From Pirellulaceae bacterium (lineage in GTDB: Bacteria; Planctomycetota; Planctomycetia; Pirellulales; Pirellulaceae): DNA of 49,761 bases. The position numbers and the translations under genes are program-made. The notes under the pieces are model-generated. The model saw nothing but the letters and a program-made list of their open reading frames with translations, searched no databases and had not been told where the DNA came from. Positions 10,368 to 18,405 of this stretch are shown here, piece by piece (the first letter of the stretch is position 1; each line of letters opens with the position of its first letter). The stretch lies in the NCBI GenBank assembly GCA_022448645.1, contig JAKVBZ010000034.1:1-49761 (forward strand), written 5' to 3'.

Positions 10368-11010
10368 ATGACTGCCTCTTCTGAAATTGACGCAATTCTG
10401 GTCACGCGAATTCGTGACGGAGATACAGACGCGTGGAATGATTTAATTTCACGTTACGAAGGACGGCTCCTGGCTTTTGCCGAAAGCCGGCTCAGTCTCA
10501 GAGCGGCAAGTGAAGACGTTGTTCAGGAAACCTTCATTGGATTTCTGAACAGTCTGCCAAACTTTGACTTCAAGCGGCCGTTGGAAAGCTATCTCTTCTC
10601 CATTTGTGCTCACAAGCTTACGGACCACCTACGACGTGAGGGCAGACGTCCGGCCCTACCGCTCTCTACGGGCTCTAGTGATAGCCAGGGGTCGTGGGAC
10701 CTGGAAGGTTCATCGCGTCCAGCCAGCAGCATTGCCCGCAGCGGTGAACGTCGAAAATTGGAAGCCGATGCGTTGATCAAAGCCATCGGCGATCAAGTGC
10801 AACGCTGGATCAAACGAGGAGATTGGACAAAACTGAAATGTATTGAGGCACTTTTTGTTCGTGGCTGGACTAACAAAGATGGCAACCAATCTTGGCATCA
10901 CCGAACAACAAGTCGCTAATTTCAAATTTGATTTTTTGGCACGCCTGCGTTCCACGATCAAATCGCAGGGATTATCGCAGGAAGTTTTCCCCGAATTGCA
11001 TGAAGCTTAA
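10368..11010 (+). CDS. ECF-type sigma factor, frameshifted in region 4
   Basis: Residues 1-95 form a sigma-70 region 2 (DAWNDLISRYEGRLLAFAES, then EDVVQETFIGFL and SYLFSICAHKLTDHLRREG), so this is an ECF-like alternative sigma factor. The open frame ends at 10919 with a tail that makes no sense as region 4 (KDGNQSWHHRTTSR). Reading from the ATG at 10879 in the +1 frame gives a clean helix-turn-helix end, MATNLGITEQQVANF and on to ELHEA, stopping at 11010, 43 codons later. The preceding GWTNK is what normally stands directly before that segment in this family. A one-base loss, a two-base gain, a sequencing error or programmed frameshifting would each restore one protein of about 213 residues. 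The HxxxxxCxxC gene follows after 69 bases. Confidence 0.75.
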
Positions 11011-11079
11011 ACAGCATGCAAACTTAGAAATCCATGGCAGACCAACACAAGGTTGACTTGCTGAAAGGGAACCGTCGTT

Positions 11080-11493
11080 GTGACACGAAAACAGCGGACT
11101 CAGGCGGAATTGGAAGCCTATCTGGACGAAGACTTGCCGGCCGAACAGATGGCAGAAATCGAGAGTGTACTCCGTGCCGATCCATCTTTGGCCGAGATGC
11201 TGGTGAAGCTTAATGAACGACGGGATGCCGGCGCACATTCCCTTGGAGCAATTTGGCGAAGGAACCGTATTAGTTGCCCCACACGGGAACAGTTGGGAAG
11301 CTTTCTGTTGGAGACACTATCCGCTGAACTTACCGATTACATTCGGTTTCACATCGAGGTTATTGGTTGCCGCATCTGTCATGCCAACATGGCAGATCTA
11401 CAACGACAGGAAGAAGAAGCCTCAGAAGTCGTCACTGGCCGACGGCAAAAATATTACCAGTCCAGCGCTGGCTACCTACACCTACAAGATTAG
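11080..11493 (+). CDS. Small HxxxxxCxxC protein, putative anti-sigma or sigma partner
   Basis: A 137-residue soluble protein follows the ECF sigma gene in the same direction. It starts with an acidic helical part (ELEAYLDEDLPAEQMAEIE) resembling the N-terminus of anti-sigma factors, and residues about 105-115 hold HIEVIGCRICH, a histidine and two cysteines spaced like the zinc-binding HxxxCxxC of ZAS anti-sigma proteins, though the His-Cys spacing is longer. No membrane helix is present. The GTG start at 11080 has AAAGGGA about ten bases ahead. The role as regulator of the sigma factor is inferred from gene order and this motif. Confidence 0.6.
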   Translation: MTRKQRTQAELEAYLDEDLPAEQMAEIESVLRADPSLAEMLVKLNERRDAGAHSLGAIWRRNRISCPTREQLGSFLLETLSAELTDYIRFHIEVIGCRICHANMADLQRQEEEASEVVTGRRQKYYQSSAGYLHLQD

Positions 11494-11710
11494 AGATCTC
11501 TAACCAAACAAACACCTGATAGTGACCTGACTGTGCACCGTGCGTGTTAATCGTAGTCCTGGACTTTGCCTGCCGCGAGCGATCAACGCCACTCACGAAG
11601 GAGCTGAACCGCACCATTCCCAACATGCCCAGCTGCCACATTTCGAATGACATCGACCTAATCCGTCACTGATGGTGGCGTTGAAACCACGGCCAAGCCA
11701 AAAATACCTC

Positions 11711-12868
11711 ATGCAAAACAAACTTCGTATTGCGATGATCGGTGCCGCTGGAAAGGTTGCGGCTCCGTGTCATTTGAACGCGCTTCAAAATATCGATCGT
11801 GTGAATCTCTGTGCGTTATGCGACTCGGACAAAGATCGTTTGGACGTTGTCTCCCAGCAGCACTCGGTCAAAAAAGTTTATACCAACTTCGAGAGTGTTC
11901 TCGCAGATGATGAGATCGATGCGGTCGACATTGTTGTTCCACCGTTCTTACATGCCGATATGGCGATTGCTGCCGCCCAGGCCGGCAAACACATTTACGT
12001 CGAAAAACCAATGTCACGCAGCGTTGGAGAAGCTCGAAAGATGATCGACGCGGCGGACATCGCCGGCGTCCAACTGATGGTCGGAGAAAGTTACTACTTC
12101 CACGGTGCTCATCAGTTAGCCCATCGGCTAATCCAACAGGGAGAAATCGGCGAAATCCTTCAGGTTCGACAGACGAAGGCTGCTTGGGTTTTCACCGAAA
12201 CAGAAACTCAACGCCTCGACGGACGCGGTCACGACGTCGCCTGGCGGTTCGATCCGACACTTTCCGGTGGCGGCAGCTTTCCCTGGATGATGGACCACGG
12301 GCCCCACCTATTTGCTACAGCTCGCTTGCTGGCGGGAAAACAACCCATTGATCAGGTCGTAGCGCTTGCCCGCAACTCAGGCTATGGACCCGAAAAACAC
12401 TTACGTGGAATCACCGCCGTATCGTGGACGTATGCACACGGAGCTGCGGACGGAGTTTGGACACATGTAGAAAACAAACCTGAAGGAGGACGGTACATCG
12501 GCTTTCAGACTGAAGTGATGGGTACCCACGGAACGTTGCTGGCATTCGGCGAAGGTGGGGGCGCCGCACCTGGGTTCGCACAGGTGGCCCCCGTAACAAT
12601 TTTCAAAAATGGCACCACACACGAATTCAAATTGGACGAGCCGTCAGATCGATCGTGGGTCTCTAACAATTCCTACTACGACCAAGCACACACACATGCG
12701 TTACAACACTTTGCTGACTCCATCCTTGATGGAAACCCGCTCGAATACGATGGCAATCACGGGCTACTCGACATTACTGCTACGCTTGCAACCATTCAAA
12801 GTGCAATCAAAGGGCACGCCGTGCGTCTGGAGGATGTCAAGGATGACTGGACTCCAAACATTACGTAG
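11711..12868 (+). CDS. Gfo/Idh/MocA family oxidoreductase
   Basis: This NAD(P)-dependent sugar-type dehydrogenase has 385 residues. The N-terminus carries a Rossmann fold (RIAMIGAAGKVAAPCHLNAL), followed by the family hallmark EKPMSRSVGEARKM near residue 100 (the Lys is catalytic) and a C-terminal alpha/beta domain with the histidine-rich DHGPHLF typical of the GFO_IDH_MocA_C fold. Such enzymes oxidise or epimerise sugars and cyclitols; planctomycetes carry many of them, and the substrate here is unknown. The frame opens at 11672, but the ATG at 11711 puts the start directly before the Rossmann strand. It appears monocistronic and converges on the second kinase region. Confidence 0.9.
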   Translation: MQNKLRIAMIGAAGKVAAPCHLNALQNIDRVNLCALCDSDKDRLDVVSQQHSVKKVYTNFESVLADDEIDAVDIVVPPFLHADMAIAAAQAGKHIYVEKPMSRSVGEARKMIDAADIAGVQLMVGESYYFHGAHQLAHRLIQQGEIGEILQVRQTKAAWVFTETETQRLDGRGHDVAWRFDPTLSGGGSFPWMMDHGPHLFATARLLAGKQPIDQVVALARNSGYGPEKHLRGITAVSWTYAHGAADGVWTHVENKPEGGRYIGFQTEVMGTHGTLLAFGEGGGAAPGFAQVAPVTIFKNGTTHEFKLDEPSDRSWVSNNSYYDQAHTHALQHFADSILDGNPLEYDGNHGLLDITATLATIQSAIKGHAVRLEDVKDDWTPNIT

Positions 12869-13167
12869 CTAGGGCGAGGGTTTTTATGAGACGAGGAAAT
12901 GAGACGGTACAAAACAGACGTCTGAATCCAGAAAAATTGTGTATTCAATGGCCCCACTCCTAGCACGGCCGCTGCCATCATCTCACTCAAAGGATGAATC
13001 TGAAAACGGTGCCAGCCAAGCAACCGTAAACTGTCACCCAATCGCATTTCGTGCCAAAACCATGGTGACCTAAAAGAACAAGTGTTGGCGAGCTCCGGCA
13101 GATCGTAGAAACGCCGCTGGATGTCGCAGGTGTGGAACATCTTCGTTCCTGCATCCCCCGCTATCAT
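12796..13167 (-). pseudogene. Truncated ORF coupled to the second kinase (possible sulfotransferase N-terminus)
   Basis: The frame begins with an ATG that overlaps the kinase stop codon (ATGA), the usual sign of translational coupling. Its first 85 or so codons look like protein (RSPWFWHEMRLGDSLRLLGW, then HRFQIHP and a hydrophobic stretch). From memory, they resemble the segment that precedes the PAPS-binding loop in planctomycete sulfotransferases. The rest looks random and runs into the tail of the oxidoreductase gene on the other strand, so the gene appears to have lost its 3' part. The family call is inference; a chance frame cannot be excluded. Confidence 0.35.
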
Positions 13168-15755
13168 GTTTCCAACGGAAAACGTTCAATACGCACCCTC
13201 TCACTACGTGTACCGTCGTGGAATTCCAACTGGACTACAGCGTACTCAGTCGCCTCGTCCACCTGGACAAACGACTGTTCTGCTGTCGACAACTGGAATT
13301 GCAAATTCGGACGCTGGCTGTCCACTGCATACACGACTTTGGCAATCGCATCCTGGTAGACCAGTAGATGCGTAAAATACAAGCGCTGACTTCGTTGATT
13401 CCTGCCAAAACGCACCCAATCTGCTTGGGTGAGCCTCAGGGCTTGTTTCGCCTGCTTCGTCCGTTCCACGGCGGGATCAAATTCCAAAGCAAATGGTCCG
13501 CGTTCTATGCCACGCACGTCGACATACTTGACCTCAATTTTGCCTGCGTCGAGGGCTTGTGGTAAAAAGACAAAGTTTTGCGGTGCTTCCGCACCCGTAC
13601 GATGGTCCACTTGTTCGGTCATTTCTGTGGTCTGGTAACTCTGGTCGGCTCCTGTCCGATACAAAATTTTTCGTGCTGCCTCGGCAATTTGGAACTCCAG
13701 CTTCCAACCACGACGATGCTTCGAGGCAGAAAGCTTTACCGGCTGAGAGGAATTTTGATTGTCAGTCACACGGTGTGCTGTCAGTTTCTCCTGTGCCTCT
13801 TCAATGACCGCCGCCGCTTCGGTCTGATCCAAATAGTGTCGCACAAGAAAACCGGCCTGATGTAGATCCAACAACTTCTCCATATATTGTCGTTCCACCG
13901 TTCGATCGTTCAATGATTGAACTCCGAGTAAAGCGCGAGACGCACATCGGCTCAGTTCAAAATAAGCTGGCGCAAAATCAGGGAAGTCATGCACCAGGTT
14001 TTCGAGTAGTTTCTGGCGATCAGGAAGATCTGCTAACAGCGCCACAGCAAAGCGACGGACGCTTGTGTGAGAATCACCCGGCAATTGATGATAAACATTT
14101 CTTGCTCCAGCCAGGCCCTCTTGGAGCTTGAGTAGTCGCTGAAATCTCGTGTGAACATCCACGAAATCAATGTCTGTTGCGAACAAACTTAGGTACTGCT
14201 CTCGTGCCGCTCCGTAATTGGAACGCCGCTCCCAAACTCGCGCGTTATGATACATTTCACCTGGTGTTTGGGGATCAGAGACTAACCCGCTTGTCCGTTC
14301 AGCAGCCAAGAATGAATCCCGGATAGCTTCTAACGAATCGACGATCCGTTGCGTGTTCTCCTCGATGTTCGCACCAGATCGAGCAAATTGAGCGACATGT
14401 TTGTGAATCTGCTGAGTATCGTTGGCCACGCCTTTCAGGGTAGGCAGCCAGGACCCATCAGGTTGTTGTTGTCGATCCACATCGTCCGTCTCCGCTAGAA
14501 ACGTCGACGGCTCCTCCAACGAAGAAGTGGGGGACGGGATCTCTGACACAACTTGGTCTGCTGGGGCAAGAAGCTGAGTGCCACCAGCTGGACGGTTTTG
14601 AGATGGAATCACAAAGTTAGCTAGGATGAACCAGGCTGGCACAAGACAACCGACAAGGACGGCTATGCCCGCAACCCACTTTCGACTTTGATAGCGCCCA
14701 GCCGATACCCCGACAACATGTAAACTCGAAGCACGGTCGGTGGCACCAGAGGACGTGTGATCTCCAACATATTCACCCAGCTGTGAAGCATTCGAGAAGG
14801 GCGTCAGTGCCTGGACGACTGCCTGCGGAGTTTGGAATCGGTCGTCCGGGTTTTTGGCCATCATGCGACCGACTATTTTTTCTACCTCTGGAGGTAGACC
14901 GTTTACCAACCGTCTCATAGACGTTGGCTTTTCTCTACTATGTGCAACGTATTTGGAAAGCTCTGTCTTATATTGGGGTCCGTAGAACGGTGGCTTGCCC
15001 ACCAATAGGTTGTAAAGCGTACATCCCAAGCTATAGATATCGGCTCGAATATCGACGCTATGCGTACTGTGAATTTGCTCAGGTGCCATAAAGTCTGGAG
15101 TTCCCATCAGCTTCCCGGCCGTAGTCTGCAGGTTTGTGCACTCTGCATCCCGAAGTTTGGCAATCCCCAAGTCCAAGATCTTGACCATCCCGGTTTTGTC
15201 GAGCAACAAATTGGATGGTTTGATGTCGCGGTGAACCAATCCATGTTCACAAATATGCTCCAAGCCCAGCGCTGCCTGCCTCGCAATCTCGCATGCGCTG
15301 GCACAGTCAAACTTCCCGGCCGCGATCAACCGTTCCAAGTCAACTCCGTCAATCAATTCCATCGCCAAAAAGTGAACGCCTTCGAACTCACCAGCATCGG
15401 TCGCTTTGACAATGTTTGGATGGTCCAGTTGTCCAACGGCAGCCATTTCTCGGTGGAATCGTTCCAGACCGTCGGCGCGATCTTGCATCGAACTTGGCAA
15501 GATTTTGAGTGCTACTTCGCGTTTCAGTTTTGTATGAGTGGCTCGATAAACGGCGCCCATGGCACCTCGCCCGATTTCATGCTCAATGGCATAAGGACCA
15601 AGCTGAGCTGGCGCTGTGACCGTTTGTAACGGCTGAACATCGACTGCGATTGTATTACCAAAAGTTGATTCCGATTTCTCTACATCAGAAGATGGATTCG
15701 ATGGAATTTCACCTGGGTCACTAGAGTCGGATTTTTTGTGCGTATCGGTCAACAT
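13164..15755 (-). CDS. Transmembrane serine/threonine protein kinase with large C-terminal domain
   Basis: This is an 863-residue PknB-like receptor kinase. Kinase domain residues 55-320 include the glycine loop IGRGAMGAVY (61-70), K84, HRDIKPSN (175-182), DLG (195-197) and APE (224-226), so the catalytic residues are present. One membrane helix follows at about 360-383. The remaining roughly 480 residues should lie outside the cytoplasm; they contain helical repeats that look TPR-like (about 505-620, around YHNARVWERRSNYGAAREQY) and then beta-rich sequence. No PASTA domain is visible. It is transcribed leftward, and a short truncated ORF overlaps its stop codon. A 13-base inverted repeat lies about 125 bases upstream of its start. 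Confidence 0.9.
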   Translation of the reverse strand: MLTDTHKKSDSSDPGEIPSNPSSDVEKSESTFGNTIAVDVQPLQTVTAPAQLGPYAIEHEIGRGAMGAVYRATHTKLKREVALKILPSSMQDRADGLERFHREMAAVGQLDHPNIVKATDAGEFEGVHFLAMELIDGVDLERLIAAGKFDCASACEIARQAALGLEHICEHGLVHRDIKPSNLLLDKTGMVKILDLGIAKLRDAECTNLQTTAGKLMGTPDFMAPEQIHSTHSVDIRADIYSLGCTLYNLLVGKPPFYGPQYKTELSKYVAHSREKPTSMRRLVNGLPPEVEKIVGRMMAKNPDDRFQTPQAVVQALTPFSNASQLGEYVGDHTSSGATDRASSLHVVGVSAGRYQSRKWVAGIAVLVGCLVPAWFILANFVIPSQNRPAGGTQLLAPADQVVSEIPSPTSSLEEPSTFLAETDDVDRQQQPDGSWLPTLKGVANDTQQIHKHVAQFARSGANIEENTQRIVDSLEAIRDSFLAAERTSGLVSDPQTPGEMYHNARVWERRSNYGAAREQYLSLFATDIDFVDVHTRFQRLLKLQEGLAGARNVYHQLPGDSHTSVRRFAVALLADLPDRQKLLENLVHDFPDFAPAYFELSRCASRALLGVQSLNDRTVERQYMEKLLDLHQAGFLVRHYLDQTEAAAVIEEAQEKLTAHRVTDNQNSSQPVKLSASKHRRGWKLEFQIAEAARKILYRTGADQSYQTTEMTEQVDHRTGAEAPQNFVFLPQALDAGKIEVKYVDVRGIERGPFALEFDPAVERTKQAKQALRLTQADWVRFGRNQRSQRLYFTHLLVYQDAIAKVVYAVDSQRPNLQFQLSTAEQSFVQVDEATEYAVVQLEFHDGTRSERVRIERFPLET

Positions 15756-16210
15756 AAATGAACAGCCTGCTTTCTAAAGAAGAAAATCGCACCCTTTGAT
15801 TCCCTATTCAAAAATGCAGTATGGAGAGCTGTCAGGACGCTTTAACTGGGTGCGACGAACAAAGCATTTACAGATAGACCCAAGTCGAGGGCCGGTCGTT
15901 CCGATTGCACAGCTTGTCCGGAATTCCTCATGTCCCCTCGACTTGGGGGGGGCCAGACACAAGAGAGCTGCGATAATTTGCTCCATTCGCTATTCGTCGC
16001 TAGAATAGACGCACCGTGGAGAGACCTGAGGCTCTTGTAGGACAAGTCTATTCTCGACACGATGAGTGTGGTTCACACGTATTGAGTAACCGTTTTCAGT
16101 CTCCACAGGCAACCAGGAAGTTCCCAAACAAGCTATTCATTCAGCCGGCACCTTCGACTGGGCGGTAAACCGAGATATCGAATGGGTCAGCGAATTAGGA
16201 GGAAACGCTA
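15756..16210. other. Divergent intergenic region between kinase and PEP-CTERM gene
   Basis: 455 bases contain no supported gene. Both neighbours are transcribed away from it, so it should hold two promoters. The one clear structure is a 13-base inverted repeat (15879-15891 and 15935-15947). Short frames here are chance. Confidence 0.45.
15879..15947. repeat. 13-base perfect inverted repeat with 43-base spacer
   Basis: The arms are CCCAAGTCGAGGG (15879-15891) and CCCTCGACTTGGG (15935-15947), an exact reverse complement. Neither arm continues beyond 13 bases, and a G-run follows the right arm. The position in a divergent promoter region suggests a paired binding site for a regulator or a cruciform. 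Without a T-tract a terminator is unlikely. Confidence 0.5.
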
Positions 16211-17119
16211 ATGCGAAAACTGAATGTGATCTACCTATTTCTAGCTACTATTTTCTGCTGCACATCGTCCATGGGCTTACGAGCCAACACGGCCAGCTAT
16301 TCTTTCAACCAAGAAAATATAGACGTAAATTCCGGGCAAACAATGGTCTACTCTATGGATGTGGGACCGGATCCCCTGCCCCTGATGGTGACCCACACCA
16401 CGCCTAACAGCGAGCTGACATTCAATACCTCTGCATTGCAAACGAACGTCACGTCACTATCCGCTCGAGCTTCGATTACGGCAGATGTGGATCAACTCGG
16501 AACCAATGAAGCCTGGAACAAAGTGGAAGCTAGTGCAGAAGCGCAAGCAACCTTGGTCGATACCATCACAGTACAAGGAGCCTCCGGTGTTCCAGGAGGA
16601 CAGCTTATATTTCACTGGACTCTGCAAGGCATCTCAGAAATTTCCTTTGCAGAAAAAAGTATGGCAGACCTATTATTGGTGAACGACCTGTCCACATCGG
16701 CCACGCTACAATCGACCATTCCCGGCTCCGGTGGTGTCATCGTGTCAGAAACGCACAGCCACCCAGAAGAAGGATCATTTCCTTTTTCTTCAGGCGCTCT
16801 GTCATTCAGTGTCCCCTGGCAGGGAGGTTCGCCAGTTCCGATTTTCTTCGACCTGGAGGTCAGCACGAATTTGAGAGCATTCAATTTCGATGCACGTGGA
16901 TTCGACGCTTTCACGGAAGTGGACGCTTTCAATACAGCGGTGCTAACAGGAATCGCTGTGTTCGACTCGAGCGGCATGGCGCTGGAGAATGCCACGGTGA
17001 TTTCGGAATCGGGATACGCATACCCGATGGTACCGGAGCCTGGAAGCGGGTTACTATTGGTTGTGAGCTTACTAGTAGGCCTATCGCTTCCAACTGACTA
17101 CCATGTCCGCCGACAATGA
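16211..17119 (+). CDS. PEP-CTERM sorting domain-containing secreted protein
   Basis: The 302-residue protein starts with a signal peptide (about 1-26, ending near LRANTA) and ends with the PEP-CTERM sorting signal: VPEPGSG, a hydrophobic stretch, then a short tail with basic residues (YHVRRQ). In bacteria with exosortase this signal is cut and the protein is anchored or released at the cell surface. The part between is Ser/Thr-rich and beta-like with no catalytic motif, which is common in this class. The ATG has AGGAGG (16197-16202) eight bases ahead. No exosortase gene is in the window. Confidence 0.85.
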   Translation: MRKLNVIYLFLATIFCCTSSMGLRANTASYSFNQENIDVNSGQTMVYSMDVGPDPLPLMVTHTTPNSELTFNTSALQTNVTSLSARASITADVDQLGTNEAWNKVEASAEAQATLVDTITVQGASGVPGGQLIFHWTLQGISEISFAEKSMADLLLVNDLSTSATLQSTIPGSGGVIVSETHSHPEEGSFPFSSGALSFSVPWQGGSPVPIFFDLEVSTNLRAFNFDARGFDAFTEVDAFNTAVLTGIAVFDSSGMALENATVISESGYAYPMVPEPGSGLLLVVSLLVGLSLPTDYHVRRQ

Positions 17120-17281
17120 TGTAGGTAAAACATCTAGAGCACCCTCATTCGCGTATTCTAGAAAAAGGAAACTTATCGCCACCTCAAAACCATGTATGGC
17201 GGAAATGCACGAGCGCATGACTGTCGCGGAAGACCAGAACACAAAGTCTTTGAACTCTTCCAGATTTAACATGTACCAGCG

Positions 17282-18166
17282 TCACGCTCTTGCCTGCTGA
17301 ACAAACTTCTCAAAAATGTGGCGTTGCTCAATCAATGCGGCAATTCGGTCATCGGGGTTTGTTCGGCATTCCAGTAGAATCCAACCGGTGTAATCGTTGG
17401 CAACCAACAATTCGAATAGTTGGGCATACGGATAATTCTCATCCTGTAACTCACGGACGTGCACCGTGTCTCCGAAACGACTTTTCACCAGGTTAAAATT
17501 GTACTCCAAACCTTCGCCTTGCAAATCGACTTGGTTGCAATTCCAACAAACGGTTACATTCTTTTCGGTGGCAACGTCCATAATGCGTTTCATGATTGGC
17601 AACTGTTGGGTCTGCCGGCCGTGAACTTCCACACGGATTTCCTGCCCCAAGTCTGCCGCGAATCTCCCCACCTCATTCAGGGACTTGCCGATTTGTTCAA
17701 TGGTCTTCTCGACAGGGACGTTCGCCGGAAGCGTGTTGGGCTTCACTTTGACCCCACTACCACCACAGTCGTAGGACAACTTTACATACTCTTTGGCATG
17801 GTCGATATTGGATTGCAATTCTTGAGGGTCGGGAGCGTGAAACTCCCAATTCGTACCGGGGCCCAGGAACGTTACGGAGGAGTCCTCGAATCGCTGACGC
17901 ACCTCTTTTCGCTCGGCGACGGTCAAACTCGATTCAACACCATGCTTGTGCTGAGTACGTAGTTCCACACCCAAGACTCCAGTCCTTTCACAGTTGGCAA
18001 TGAGTGTTGGCAAATCCCAATCCTGGCCCCATAAATACGTCACGAGTCCTATTCGCATGCGTTCGGTTTCATCTGCCAGTGCACGTGGGACGAAGGCTTG
18101 AGTTCCGAGACCTACGGCCAGAGTGGTGCCGACGAATTGCCGTCGAGTCACAGAAATCGACATCAT
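17282..18166 (-). CDS. Tat-exported sugar phosphate isomerase/epimerase-like protein
   Basis: This 294-residue TIM-barrel protein belongs to the xylose isomerase-like / AP endonuclease 2 superfamily, which covers many planctomycete sugar isomerases and epimerases. The N-terminus has a twin-arginine signal (TRRQFVGTTLAVGLG), so it is folded before export. Barrel features include GVLGVELRTQHKHG, RVEVHGR, VCWNCNQ and the C-terminal WILLECRT, which supply His, Glu and Asn metal ligands. An AGGAG site precedes two adjacent ATG codons (18164-18166 and 18161-18163); either may be used. The substrate is unknown. Confidence 0.82.
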   Translation of the reverse strand: MMSISVTRRQFVGTTLAVGLGTQAFVPRALADETERMRIGLVTYLWGQDWDLPTLIANCERTGVLGVELRTQHKHGVESSLTVAERKEVRQRFEDSSVTFLGPGTNWEFHAPDPQELQSNIDHAKEYVKLSYDCGGSGVKVKPNTLPANVPVEKTIEQIGKSLNEVGRFAADLGQEIRVEVHGRQTQQLPIMKRIMDVATEKNVTVCWNCNQVDLQGEGLEYNFNLVKSRFGDTVHVRELQDENYPYAQLFELLVANDYTGWILLECRTNPDDRIAALIEQRHIFEKFVQQARA

Positions 18167-18405
18167 CGAGTCTCCTGTTGAATTAGAAAAGCAATCATGA
18201 AGGTAAAAACTTAAATTCGGGAGTTGTTGATTTCATCCGCCGTGAAGTGAATGTTCGTTGTTTGGTGCAGGGTCGCGGACAGGCAGCAGGTTTTCATCTT
18301 AAATCTCTACCCTGAATTCCAATTTAAGCAACTCTACACTGGCCCGAGAGCGCATTCAATCACCCCGAAACAAAACAGGGACGTTTGAGACACTCAATCA
18401 TCCAC

